Program-made: the position numbers and the translations under genes
Origin: Thiohalocapsa sp.
GTDB taxonomy: Bacteria > Pseudomonadota > Gammaproteobacteria > Chromatiales > Chromatiaceae
DNA: 9,177 nucleotides
Assembly (NCBI RefSeq): GCF_019695415.1
Contig: NZ_JAIFKJ010000106.1
Coordinates: 1 to 9,177, forward strand
Reading direction: 5' to 3'
Part shown: positions 1 through 6,857 of the stretch, piece after piece
How positions within the stretch are numbered: the first letter of the stretch is position 1
Layout: every line of letters starts with the position of its first letter
The notes under the pieces: model-generated
The model's database searches: none
Seen by the model: only the letters and a program-made list of their open reading frames with translations
What the model was told of the DNA's origin: nothing

Positions 1-1674
1 GTGGTGCTGAACAACCTGTATCAGCACACGCAGATGCAGACCGTGTTCGGCATCAACATGGTGGCGCTGGTGGACGGCCAGCCCCGCACGCTGACGCTCA
101 AGCAGACCCTGGAGCACTTCCTACGCCACCGCCGCGACGTCGTTACGCGGCGAACGATCTACGAGCTGCGCAAGGCCCGCGAGCGCGCCCACATCCTGGA
201 AGGCTATACGGTTGCGTTGGCCAACATCGACGAGGTCATCGCACTCATCAAGGCCTCCGAGAGCCCCGCCGCCGCCCGCGAGGGCCTCATGGCGCGCACC
301 TGGCCGCCGGGCGCGGTGTCCGGCATGCTGCAGCGCGCCGGCGCCGAGGAGACCCGCCCTGACGACTTGGCGAAGGGCTTCGGCTTGGGCGACGATGGTC
401 AGTACAAACTAAGCGAGCGCCAGGCCCGCGCCATCCTGGATCTGCAGCTGCAACGCCTGACGGGTCTGGAGCAGGACAAGATCCTCAAGGAATTCGAGGA
501 GATCCTGGACAAGATCGCGGACCTGCTGGATATCCTGCGCAACCCGGACCGGCTCATGCAGGTGATTCGCGAGGAGCTCGAAGCCATCAAAGAGCAGTAC
601 GGCGACAAGCGCCGGACCGAGATCGTCCAGGATCAAACCGACCTGACTCTTCTGGACCTGATTGCGCCGGAGGACGTGGTCGTCACCCTCTCCCATGCCG
701 GCTATGTCAAAGCCCAGCCGCTGTCGGAGTACCAGGCGCAGCGCCGCGGCGGCAAGGGCAGGAGCGCAGCGAGCACCAAGGACGAGGACTTCATCGACCG
801 CCTCTTCGTCGCCAACAGCCACGACACCGTGCTCTGCTTCTCCAGCCACGGTAAGGTGTACTGGCTCAAGGTCTACGAGCTGCCCCAGGCGGGCCACAGC
901 GCCCGCGGCCGGCCCATCGTCAATCTGCTCCCCTTGGAACAGGGCGAGCGCATCAACGCCACCCTGCCGGTACCGGAATACGAAGAAGGCAGCTTCGTGT
1001 TCATGGCCACCAGTAAGGGTACGGTCAAGAAGACGCCGCTCAAGGACTTCTCGCGGCCGCTGTCGCGCGGCATCATCGCCATCGACCTGCACGAAGACGA
1101 GTACCTGATCGGCGTCGCCGTCACCGATGGCCGGCAGGATCTGATGCTCTTCACCAGTGCCGGCAAGGCCGTTCGCTTCAACGAGTCCGAGGTCCGCTCC
1201 ATGGGCCGCACGGCGCACGGCGTGCGCGGTATCTCGCTGGAAGACGGCCAGCGCGTGATCTCCCTGCTGGTAGCCGAGCCCGGCACGGTGCTCACCGTCG
1301 GCGCCAACGGCTACGGCAAGCGTACCCCGGTGGAGGAGTTCCCGACCAAGGGCCGCGGCACCAAGGGCGTCATCTCCATGCGCATCGGCGAGCGCAATGC
1401 GGAGCAAGTCGGCGCCGTGCTGGTGCGCCCCGGGGATGAGATCATGCTCATCACCGAGGCCGGCACGCTGGTGCGCACCGCCGTGGACGGTATCAATGTC
1501 ATGAGCCGCAACACCTGGGGCGTCAAGCTCATCAACCTGGGCGAAGACCAGAAGCTCGCCGGCATTGAGCGCATCGTCGCCCTCAACGGAGATACTGGCG
1601 ACGAGGCGGACAGCAACGGCGGCGAAGCCGACGACGAGGCGGGCGACGCGACCAACGGGCCTTCCGAGGCGTAA
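1..1674 (+). CDS. gyrA: DNA gyrase subunit A, C-terminal part (5' end outside window)
   Basis: This is the last 557 residues of the breakage-reunion subunit of DNA gyrase, which with GyrB introduces negative supercoils. The reading frame is open from the first base, and GTG at base 1 is an internal valine codon, not a start. By recalled alignment to E. coli GyrA (875 aa), about 315 residues are missing, including the active-site tyrosine and the quinolone-resistance region. Visible parts are the end of the breakage-reunion core and coiled coil (about 1-210, with RHRRDVVTRRTIYELRKAR near 42-60) and the C-terminal beta-pinwheel that wraps DNA. The pinwheel begins with the GyrA box QRRGGKG at residues 247-253, the motif that separates gyrase from topoisomerase IV. 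Later blades repeat motifs such as GTVKKT, GKAVRF, GYGKRT and GTLVRT. The tail from about residue 531 is acidic (many D/E with G/A), as in E. coli. Identification is secure. Confidence 0.97.
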   Translation: MVLNNLYQHTQMQTVFGINMVALVDGQPRTLTLKQTLEHFLRHRRDVVTRRTIYELRKARERAHILEGYTVALANIDEVIALIKASESPAAAREGLMARTWPPGAVSGMLQRAGAEETRPDDLAKGFGLGDDGQYKLSERQARAILDLQLQRLTGLEQDKILKEFEEILDKIADLLDILRNPDRLMQVIREELEAIKEQYGDKRRTEIVQDQTDLTLLDLIAPEDVVVTLSHAGYVKAQPLSEYQAQRRGGKGRSAASTKDEDFIDRLFVANSHDTVLCFSSHGKVYWLKVYELPQAGHSARGRPIVNLLPLEQGERINATLPVPEYEEGSFVFMATSKGTVKKTPLKDFSRPLSRGIIAIDLHEDEYLIGVAVTDGRQDLMLFTSAGKAVRFNESEVRSMGRTAHGVRGISLEDGQRVISLLVAEPGTVLTVGANGYGKRTPVEEFPTKGRGTKGVISMRIGERNAEQVGAVLVRPGDEIMLITEAGTLVRTAVDGINVMSRNTWGVKLINLGEDQKLAGIERIVALNGDTGDEADSNGGEADDEAGDATNGPSEA

Positions 1675-1682
1675 CCCGGAGC

Positions 1683-1700
1683 GCGACGCCGAAGCGTCGC
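1683..1700 (+). terminator. Hairpin after the gyrA stop, possible transcription end
   Basis: A perfect 7-bp stem, gcgacgc (1683-1689) with gcgtcgc (1694-1700), closes a CGAA tetraloop and begins 8 bases after the gyrA TAA. Position and stability fit a transcript 3' end. There is no T-tract after it, so a classical intrinsic terminator is not supported. It may only protect the mRNA end or be chance in GC-rich DNA. Confidence 0.35.
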
Positions 1701-1720
1701 CACTTCGGGCCGCGCTCGTT

Positions 1721-1818
1721 CCCCGGCTCCGCCCGGGAATGCGATCGCGAGGCTCTGCCTCGCCAGCGTGCTTCGGGAGGCAGAGCCCCCCCAGCCGGGT
1801 TCCCGGGCGGAGCCCGGG
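1721..1818. repeat. Nested long inverted repeat (palindromic intergenic element)
   Basis: The outer arms are 19 bases each, 1721-1739 against 1800-1818, complementary with one mismatch. Inside them, 1751-1761 (ggctctgcctc) pairs perfectly with 1777-1787 (gaggcagagcc) around a 15-base loop. Each arm is also self-complementary. For example 1802-1808 and 1812-1818 form cccgggc-gga-gcccggg, and 1750-1760 folds as aggc-tct-gcct. The element can therefore form either one long stem or several small hairpins. From memory, GTTCCCGGGCTCCGCC..AGGCTCTGCCTC-like sequences are dispersed in many proteobacterial and cyanobacterial genomes. Its role is unknown, and a transcript end or non-autonomous mobile repeat is plausible. 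Confidence 0.75.
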
Positions 1819-1847
1819 AGCCACAGTGAGAGCGAGGGTGCGGAGCT

Positions 1848-1866
1848 TAGGGTGGACAAGCGCAGC
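1848..1866 (+). repeat. Short dispersed repeat, copy 1 (TAGGGTGGACAAGCGCAGC)
   Basis: This 19-base sequence matches the one at 8241-8260 with two substitutions and one inserted A. It is followed by gtcca (1870-1874), which pairs with tggac (1853-1857). From memory, TAGGGTGGACAAGCG..GTCCACC-like palindromes are widespread between proteobacterial genes. This copy is degenerate on its right side. Confidence 0.5.
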
Positions 1867-1911
1867 CAAGTCCAGCTCGTGTAGCGATCGGCCGCCGCGG
1901 CCCGGGTGGGT

Positions 1912-1926
1912 TTCGCTGTGCTCAGC
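1912..1926 (+). repeat. Degenerate TTCGCT-GCTCAGC palindromic repeat, copy 1
   Basis: The sequence ttcgctgtgctcagc follows gggtgg and precedes cacgctaag. It has the same core as the element at 7780-7814 (ttcgctagcgctcagc). Both resemble GGGTTTCGCTGCGCTCAACCCACC-type intergenic palindromes known to me from other proteobacteria. This copy is decayed, with flanking arms that pair poorly. Confidence 0.4.
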
Positions 1927-2016
1927 CACGCTAAGGACTGCCTCGGCCCTAACCCCTGCGCTCATGCCGGTTGCACTTCCCGTGATCGTTTGACGCGCTC
2001 GCGCAAGTCCCTAAAC

Positions 2017-2020
2017 GGAG
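2017..2020 (+). promoter_or_regulatory. Ribosome binding site of serC
   Basis: GGAG lies 7 bases before the ATG at 2028 and supports that start. The first residues from this ATG already match the SerC N-terminal motif (YNFSAGPAMLPEPVL). Confidence 0.7.
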
Positions 2021-2027
2021 CCCAACA

Positions 2028-3122
2028 ATGTCCAGACCCTACAACTTCAGCGCCGGCCCGGCGATGCTGCCGGAGCCCGTCCTCCAGCGCGCCCGGGAAG
2101 AGATGCTCGACTGGCACGGCAGCGGCATGTGCGTGGCGGAGATGAGCCACCGCGGCAAGGAGTTCCTGTCCATCGCCGGGCAGGCTGAAGCCGACCTGCG
2201 CGAGCTGCTTGCGGTGCCGGACAACTACAAGGTGCTGTTCTTGCAAGGCGGCGCGTCGCTGCAATTCGCGATGACGCCGATGAACCTGCTGCGCGGCGCG
2301 AGCCCCGCGGAACGCGCGGCCGACTATATCAACACGGGCAGCTGGTCCAAGAAGGCCATCGCGGAGGCCAAGCGCTTTGCGGCCGTCAACATCGCTGCCA
2401 GCACCGAGCAGGACGGCACCTTTACCCGTGCGCCGGCGCAGGATGAGCTGAGCCTTTCCGCGGATGCCGCCTACCTGCACTACACCCCCAACGAGACCAT
2501 CCAGGGCGTCGAGTTTCCATACGTGCCGCAGACCGACAAGCCGTTGGTGGCGGACATGTCCTCCACCATCCTGTCGCGTCCCATCGACGTGTCCAAGTTC
2601 GGCATCATCTATGCCGGCGCACAGAAGAATATCGGCCCCGCCGGGCTCACGCTGGTCATTGTCCGAGAGGATCTTATCGGCCAGCCCATCACGGGCACCC
2701 CCGCGATGCTGGACTACAAGACCCATGCCGATAATGATTCCATGTACAACACCCCGCCCACCTACGCCTGGTACCTGGCAGGGCTGGTGTTCCAATGGCT
2801 TAAGGACCTGGGCGGCCTCAAGGGCATGGCCGAGATCAACCAACGCAAGGCGAGCAAGCTCTACGCCGCCATCGACGGCTCGGCTTTCTACGCCAATCCA
2901 GTGCAGCCGGACTGCCGCTCCTGGATGAATGTCCCCTTCACGCTGGCGGATGCGAGCCTGGACGCGGACTTCCTCGCCGGCGCCCAGGACGCAGGGCTGC
3001 TCACTCTCAAGGGCCATCGCTCGGTCGGCGGCATGCGCGCGAGCATCTACAATGCGATGCCGGAGGCGGGTGTCGACGCGCTGATCCAATTCATGGCCGA
3101 ATTTGAGCGGACCAGAGGCTAA
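2028..3122 (+). CDS. serC: Phosphoserine aminotransferase
   Basis: This PLP enzyme transfers the amino group of glutamate to 3-phosphohydroxypyruvate, giving phosphoserine. The family also acts on the 4-phosphothreonine precursor used for pyridoxal phosphate synthesis. The product is 364 residues, the usual family length. Visible motifs are N-terminal NFSAGPAMLP, the substrate-site HRGKEF (41-46), the cofactor-binding loop LQGGAS (72-77), the aspartate of VADMSSTILSRPID (D176) and the PLP lysine K200 in YAGAQKNIGPAG. Near the C-terminus is GHRSVGGMRASIYNAMP, in which H and R bind the phosphate in known structures. The start is fixed by an SD motif and the motif at residue 6. It is the first gene of the biosynthetic cluster, separated from gyrA by 353 bases and from serA by 95. 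The protein is cytoplasmic and probably a homodimer. Confidence 0.97.
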   Translation: MSRPYNFSAGPAMLPEPVLQRAREEMLDWHGSGMCVAEMSHRGKEFLSIAGQAEADLRELLAVPDNYKVLFLQGGASLQFAMTPMNLLRGASPAERAADYINTGSWSKKAIAEAKRFAAVNIAASTEQDGTFTRAPAQDELSLSADAAYLHYTPNETIQGVEFPYVPQTDKPLVADMSSTILSRPIDVSKFGIIYAGAQKNIGPAGLTLVIVREDLIGQPITGTPAMLDYKTHADNDSMYNTPPTYAWYLAGLVFQWLKDLGGLKGMAEINQRKASKLYAAIDGSAFYANPVQPDCRSWMNVPFTLADASLDADFLAGAQDAGLLTLKGHRSVGGMRASIYNAMPEAGVDALIQFMAEFERTRG

Positions 3123-3133
3123 TCAAAGAGCAG

Positions 3134-3206
3134 CGAGTATCGATGTGCGAGTTTAGAGATCGCGCCCTCGACACCCACGCCGCTCCTCGCCACTCGATAC
3201 TCGAAA
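3134..3206. repeat. Period-7 repeats forming an inverted repeat between serC and serA
   Basis: The left side reads as heptamers CGAGTAT (3134-3140), CGATGTG (3141-3147) and CGAGTTT (3148-3154). The right side reads CTCGCCA (3186-3192), CTCGATA (3193-3199) and CTCGAAA (3200-3206). The arms are complementary: cgagtatcga (3134-3143) pairs perfectly over 10 bp with tcgatactcg (3194-3203), with a 50-base loop. It fills most of the spacer and ends 11 bases before the serA ATG. Function is unknown. It resembles the heptameric short tandem repeats known in several bacterial genomes. Confidence 0.65.
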
Positions 3207-3217
3207 CTGGTTTTCCC

Positions 3218-4411
3218 ATGTTCAAGATCCAAACCCTCAACAATATCTCCGTTGCCGGCCTGAACCGCCTGCCGCGGGAGTCCTATGAGGTTGCCTCGGA
3301 GGTCGGGCACCCGGACGCCATCCTGGTGCGCTCCGCCAAGATGCACGAGATGGTGATCCCCGGCACGGTCAAGGCCATTGGCCGTGCCGGTGCCGGGGTC
3401 AACAACATCCCGGTCGCCGCCATGAGCGAGCGCGGCATCGCCGTGTTCAACGCGCCGGGCGCCAACGCCAACGCCGTGAAGGAACTGGTGCTCGCCGGCA
3501 TGCTGATCGCCGCGCGCAACATCGCTCAGGCGGCCAAGTTCGCGCGCGGGCTTGAAGGCGACGATGCGGCCATCAACAAGGCAGTGGAGGCGGGCAAGAA
3601 GCAATTCGTCGGCATGGAGCTGCCAGGGCGCACGCTGGGCGTCATCGGCCTCGGGGCCATCGGTGTGCTGGTGGCCAATGCGGCCCGCTCACTCGGCATG
3701 AAGGTCATCGGCTTCGACCCCAGCATCACCGTGCGCGCGGCCTGGAAGCTCCAGTCCGACGTGGAGGCCGCGCTCTCGGTGGACGACCTGGTAGCGCGGT
3801 CCGACTTCATCACCTTCCACGTGCCGCTCACGGACCAGACGCGCCACATGATCAACGCCGAGCGCATCGCCAACATGCCGGACGGCGCCGTGCTGCTCAA
3901 CTTCTCTCGCAGCGGCATCATCGACGACGACGCGGCCGTCACGGCACTCGATGCCGGCAAGCTCTACGCCTATGTCTGCGATTTTCCGTCTAACCTGCTC
4001 AAGGACCATCCGCGGGTCGTGACCCTGCCGCACCTCGGCGCCTCCACGCGCGAGGCGGAGGACAACTGCGCCATCATGGTCGCCGAACAGGTGCGCGCCT
4101 ACCTGGAAGACGGCAACGTCTCCAATTCTGTCAACTTCCCGGACATCGTCCTGCCGCGCAATGGGGGCCACCGCATGGCCGTCGTCAACCGCAACGTGCC
4201 AAACATGGTGGGTCAGATCTCCACAGACCTCGCCGAGGCGGGCCTCAACATCGTCGATATGCTGAACCGCTCCCGCGGCGATCTGGCCGTGACCCTAATC
4301 GACGTCGACCGCCCCTGCCCCGAGGGCACCGCTCGGGAGATCGCCGGCATCGAGGGCGTGCTCTCGGTACGCTGCTTAGGTACAGGCGCCGCCGCCGGCG
4401 AGCAGGCCTGA
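3218..4411 (+). CDS. serA: D-3-phosphoglycerate dehydrogenase with C-terminal ACT domain
   Basis: It oxidises 3-phosphoglycerate to 3-phosphohydroxypyruvate with NAD+, the committed step of serine synthesis and the step before SerC. I start it at ATG 3218 (397 residues, MFKIQTLNNISV). The in-frame ATG at 3143 lies inside heptamer repeats and would add 25 unrelated residues. No clear SD precedes 3218. The N-terminal catalytic half has VRSAKMHEM and GRAGAGVNNIP. The Rossmann motif GLGAIG is at 144-149. The expected catalytic arginine is R231 (NFSRSG) and the histidine H272 (LPHLGAST). Where E. coli SerA has its acidic catalytic residue, this protein reads N259 (DFPSN), which I recall as normal in this shorter SerA subfamily. 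An ACT domain covers about 316-392 (NRNVPNMVGQIS) and probably binds serine for feedback inhibition. It lies 52 bases before pheA, consistent with co-transcription. Confidence 0.94.
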   Translation: MFKIQTLNNISVAGLNRLPRESYEVASEVGHPDAILVRSAKMHEMVIPGTVKAIGRAGAGVNNIPVAAMSERGIAVFNAPGANANAVKELVLAGMLIAARNIAQAAKFARGLEGDDAAINKAVEAGKKQFVGMELPGRTLGVIGLGAIGVLVANAARSLGMKVIGFDPSITVRAAWKLQSDVEAALSVDDLVARSDFITFHVPLTDQTRHMINAERIANMPDGAVLLNFSRSGIIDDDAAVTALDAGKLYAYVCDFPSNLLKDHPRVVTLPHLGASTREAEDNCAIMVAEQVRAYLEDGNVSNSVNFPDIVLPRNGGHRMAVVNRNVPNMVGQISTDLAEAGLNIVDMLNRSRGDLAVTLIDVDRPCPEGTAREIAGIEGVLSVRCLGTGAAAGEQA

Positions 4412-4463
4412 TCGGCACGATCGTCCAACAGTGCCTGCCGCCCCGGCTCGAGCGCCCTAGGCC

Positions 4464-5549
4464 ATGCCCAGCGAAGACCGTCTAGCCCCCATCCGCGAGC
4501 GCATTGACGCCATCGATGCGGAGCTGCTGCGGCTCATCTCCGAGCGCGCCGACTGCGCGCGCGAAGTCGCCAAGATCAAAGACGCCGCCGGCCAGACCAC
4601 GCACTACTACCGCCCCGAGCGCGAGGCCGAGATCCTGCGCCGCATCAAGGCGCAGAATCCGGGTCCGCTGGACGACGAGGAGATGGCCCGGCTGTTCCGG
4701 GAGATCATGTCCGCGTGCCTCGCACTGGAGCGGCCGCTCTTGGTGGGCTACCTCGGCCCCGAAGGCACCTTCACCCAGGCTGCGGCGCTGAAGCACTTCG
4801 GTCACTCGGTGCGCACCCAGCCCTTCGGCACCATCGGGGACATCTTCCGTGAGGTGGAGGCGGGGTCCTGCAACTTCGGCGTGGTGCCGGTGGAGAACAG
4901 CACCGAGGGCGTGGTGAATCACACCCTCGATATGTTCGCGCGCTCACCGCTGCTCATCGCCGGCGAGGTCATGCTGCGCATCCACCATCACCTGCTGAGC
5001 CGGGCGACGGAGATCGGCGCCGTCCGTAAGGTCTACTCCCACCAGCAGTCCCTGGCCCAGTGCCGCGGCTGGCTCGACCGCCACCTACCGGCCGCCGAGC
5101 GCATCGCCGTCGGCAGCAATGCCGAGGCCGCGAAGCTTGCCGCCAGGTCCGGCGACTCTGCCGCCGTCGCCGGTGAGGCCGCCGCCGAGCTCTACGATCT
5201 GCGCATCCTCGCGCAGCGCATCGAGGATGAGCCGGGTAACACCACCCGCTTTCTCATCATCGGCCGCGAGGACGCCCCGCCCAGCGGCCGCGACAAAACG
5301 AGCCTGCTGCTCTCCTGCCGCAACGAAGCGGGTGGTCTGCACCGCTTGCTGACCCCCTTCGCCGAGCAGCACATCAGCATGACCCGCATCGAGTCCCGGC
5401 CCTCCCGACAGGGGGTATGGGACTATGTCTTCTTCGTCGACGTTTGCGGTCACCGCACCGACCCGAAGGTCGCGGGGGCGCTCGCGCAGCTCAAGACCGC
5501 GGCGAATCTGTGTAAGGTGTTGGGGTCGTATCCTGAGGCCGTTCTTTAA
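4464..5549 (+). CDS. pheA: Bifunctional chorismate mutase/prephenate dehydratase (P-protein)
   Basis: This fusion protein turns chorismate into prephenate and then into phenylpyruvate, the route to phenylalanine. It has 361 residues in the usual order. An AroQ-type chorismate mutase covers about 1-92, with R11, R28 and K39 at E. coli positions and R53-E54 matching the next active-site pair. The E. coli glutamine Q88 position appears to be glutamate (ALERP), as I recall for Pseudomonas-type enzymes. Prephenate dehydratase covers about 93-275 (GYLGPEGTFTQAAA, VPVENSTEG, and the catalytic T261-R262-F263). A regulatory ACT domain covers about 280-355 with ESRP at 310-313. The usual GAL(V/Y) motif before it reads GGLH here, a small deviation. 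Phenylalanine feedback is likely. The SD before ATG 4464 is weak, but the active-site numbering supports this start. Confidence 0.96.
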   Translation: MPSEDRLAPIRERIDAIDAELLRLISERADCAREVAKIKDAAGQTTHYYRPEREAEILRRIKAQNPGPLDDEEMARLFREIMSACLALERPLLVGYLGPEGTFTQAAALKHFGHSVRTQPFGTIGDIFREVEAGSCNFGVVPVENSTEGVVNHTLDMFARSPLLIAGEVMLRIHHHLLSRATEIGAVRKVYSHQQSLAQCRGWLDRHLPAAERIAVGSNAEAAKLAARSGDSAAVAGEAAAELYDLRILAQRIEDEPGNTTRFLIIGREDAPPSGRDKTSLLLSCRNEAGGLHRLLTPFAEQHISMTRIESRPSRQGVWDYVFFVDVCGHRTDPKVAGALAQLKTAANLCKVLGSYPEAVL

Positions 5550-5596
5550 GCTTGTTGGTTGCGCATGCTGGCGTTCTGTCATTGTTGCGCGGGCGT

Positions 5597-5661
5597 GTGC
5601 GCAGTGCGGGGGCAGCACCCGGTCGCGCGACAACGCACTTCGCACTACGCACTGCGCACTG
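5597..5661. repeat. CGCACTN heptamer array with an inverted arm, between pheA and hisC
   Basis: Four tandem heptamers CGCACTT, CGCACTA, CGCACTG and CGCACTG run from 5634 to 5661. Upstream, gtgcgcagtgcg (5597-5608) is the exact reverse complement of cgcactgcgcac (5648-5659), so a 12-bp stem can form around a 39-base loop. The structure sits in the 162-base pheA-hisC gap. Its design (period 7 plus inverted arm) matches the serC-serA spacer, although the heptamer differs. The rest of the gap holds no gene that I can see. Confidence 0.7.
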
Positions 5662-5711
5662 ATGGCAAAAAGGGCACCGCATCCACCGCGCACGACGGAC
5701 CATCGATCGCC

Positions 5712-6857
5712 ATGACGAACGCCGACCACCCCTTCCTCCACCTTGCCGCGCCCCAAATCGCCGGCCTGACGCCCTACGTACCGGGCAAGCCGGTGTCGGA
5801 GCTGGAGCGAGAGCTCGGCATCAGCGAGGCCGTGAAGCTCGCGTCCAACGAGAATCCGCTCGGCTGCGGAGAGGCGGCGCGTGAAGCCTATCTGAACTGT
5901 GCGGCGGCGCTTGGGCGTTATCCGGACGGCGGCGCCTTTGCGCTGCGCGGTGCCATCGCTGAGCACCATGGCCTGGATCCGGCGCAGGTCACTGTCGGCA
6001 ACGGCTCCAACGACGTGCTGGACCTGGTGGCGCGCACCTTCCTGCAACCCGGGGCCGAGTCGCTCTTCTCCGAGCATGCCTTCGCCGTCTATCCCATCGC
6101 TACCCAGGCCGCAGGAGCCACTGCCCGGGTCGCACCGGCGCGGGACTACGGGCACGACCTGGCAGCCATGGCGGCGCTGGTCAGCGAGCGCACGCGGGTG
6201 GTCTGGATTGCCAACCCGAACAACCCCACGGGTACCTGGCTCCCCGCCGAGCCGCTGCGTGCCTTCCTGGAAGGGCTGCCGACGCATGTCATCGCGGTGG
6301 TGGATGAGGCCTATTTCGAGTATGTCGAGGAACCCGAGTATCCGGACACCAGCCGCTGGCTCGCGGACTTCCCGAACCTCGTCGTCACGCGCACCTTCGC
6401 CAAGGTGCACGGTCTCGCGGCGCTGCGCGTGGGCTATGGGCTGAGCCATCCGGCCGTCGCCGAGCTGATGAACCGCGTCCGGCACCCGTTCAATGTCAAC
6501 GAACCGGCGCAGGCGGCGGCAGCAGCGGCGCTCGGCGACATGGACCACGTGCAGCGCTCCGTCGCACACAATCGGGCGGAAATGGCCCGGGTGACGGCGG
6601 GCCTCGAGCGCCTCGGGCTCGACTGGATCCCGTCGGTCTGCAACTTCGTCACGGTCGACCTCGGCCGTCCCGCGGGCCCGGTGGATCAGGCGCTGCTGCG
6701 CGAGGGGGTCATCTGCCGGCCGGTCGCCAACTACGGCCTGCCCAATCACCTCCGCATCAGCATCGGCCTCGCGGACGAGAACGAGCGGATGCTGGCGGCC
6801 CTGGCGCGGGTGCTGGATGAGGCGGAGGCGTCGGCGCCAGCGGAGGCGGGGGCGTGA
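5712..6857 (+). CDS. hisC: Histidinol-phosphate / aromatic aminotransferase
   Basis: This fold-type I PLP aminotransferase has 381 residues from ATG 5712. HisC makes histidinol phosphate from imidazole-acetol phosphate. In the related Pseudomonas operon the HisC homologue is also held to transaminate phenylpyruvate or hydroxyphenylpyruvate, and its place between pheA and tyrA suggests the same here (inference). Motifs are LASNENPLG (about 43-51), YPDGG, GNGSNDVLD, ANPNNPTG (167-174), VDEAYFEY with D198 and Y201, and the PLP lysine K231 in TFAKVHGLAALRVGYG. The C-terminal NHLRISIG carries the carboxylate-binding arginine. The frame is open upstream to 5559, but that stretch is repeat DNA and the family N-terminus fits 5712. 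No strong SD is visible. The last four bases overlap tyrA, so the two are very likely translationally coupled. Confidence 0.93.
   Translation: MTNADHPFLHLAAPQIAGLTPYVPGKPVSELERELGISEAVKLASNENPLGCGEAAREAYLNCAAALGRYPDGGAFALRGAIAEHHGLDPAQVTVGNGSNDVLDLVARTFLQPGAESLFSEHAFAVYPIATQAAGATARVAPARDYGHDLAAMAALVSERTRVVWIANPNNPTGTWLPAEPLRAFLEGLPTHVIAVVDEAYFEYVEEPEYPDTSRWLADFPNLVVTRTFAKVHGLAALRVGYGLSHPAVAELMNRVRHPFNVNEPAQAAAAAALGDMDHVQRSVAHNRAEMARVTAGLERLGLDWIPSVCNFVTVDLGRPAGPVDQALLREGVICRPVANYGLPNHLRISIGLADENERMLAALARVLDEAEASAPAEAGA
6842..6846 (+). promoter_or_regulatory. Ribosome binding site of tyrA, inside the end of hisC
   Basis: GGAGG lies 7 bases before the GTG at 6854. This is the strongest SD in the operon and it decides the GTG start. 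The start overlaps the hisC stop as GTGA. Confidence 0.8.

Larger units (their letters stand above)
1675..2027. other. gyrA-serC intergenic region, repeat-rich, no gene seen
   Basis: These 353 bases separate gyrA from serC. I see no convincing protein or tRNA gene. Open frames crossing it are arginine/serine/proline-rich readings typical of non-coding high-GC DNA. It holds, in order, a small hairpin just after the gyrA stop (1683-1700), a nested long inverted repeat (1721-1818), a TAGGGTGGACAAGCGCAGC-type element (1848-1866) and a degenerate TTCGCT..GCTCAGC element (1912-1926). The last 80 bases before serC should contain its promoter, but I could not identify a confident -35/-10 pair. Confidence 0.7.

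Noticed and set aside
409..1965. A 518-codon open frame on the - strand, antisense to gyrA
   Set aside because: It lies opposite a certain gene in high-GC DNA, where long antisense frames arise from codon bias. Its product is low in recognisable motifs and has no start signals.
1972..2016. Candidate serC promoter hexamers TTGCAC and TTGACG
   Set aside because: No acceptable -10 hexamer lies 16-18 bases downstream. The nearest weak match overlaps the SD region.
3143..3217. Upstream in-frame ATG giving a 422-residue SerA
   Set aside because: The added 25 residues are translated from the heptamer repeat and do not resemble the SerA N-terminus, which begins cleanly at MFKIQTLNN from 3218.
5634..5661. 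CGCACTN tandem units as a CRISPR-like array
   Set aside because: Units are 7 bases and contiguous, with no spacers and no cas genes nearby.
5559..5711. N-terminal extension of HisC from TTG 5559 or ATG 5565
   Set aside because: The extension covers the CGCACTN repeat array and reads as a cysteine-rich sequence unlike the family. ATG 5712 gives the usual length.
5085..6749. A 554-codon - strand frame opposite pheA and hisC
   Set aside because: It crosses two well-identified genes and their gap, has no SD or family motifs, and mirrors third-position GC bias.
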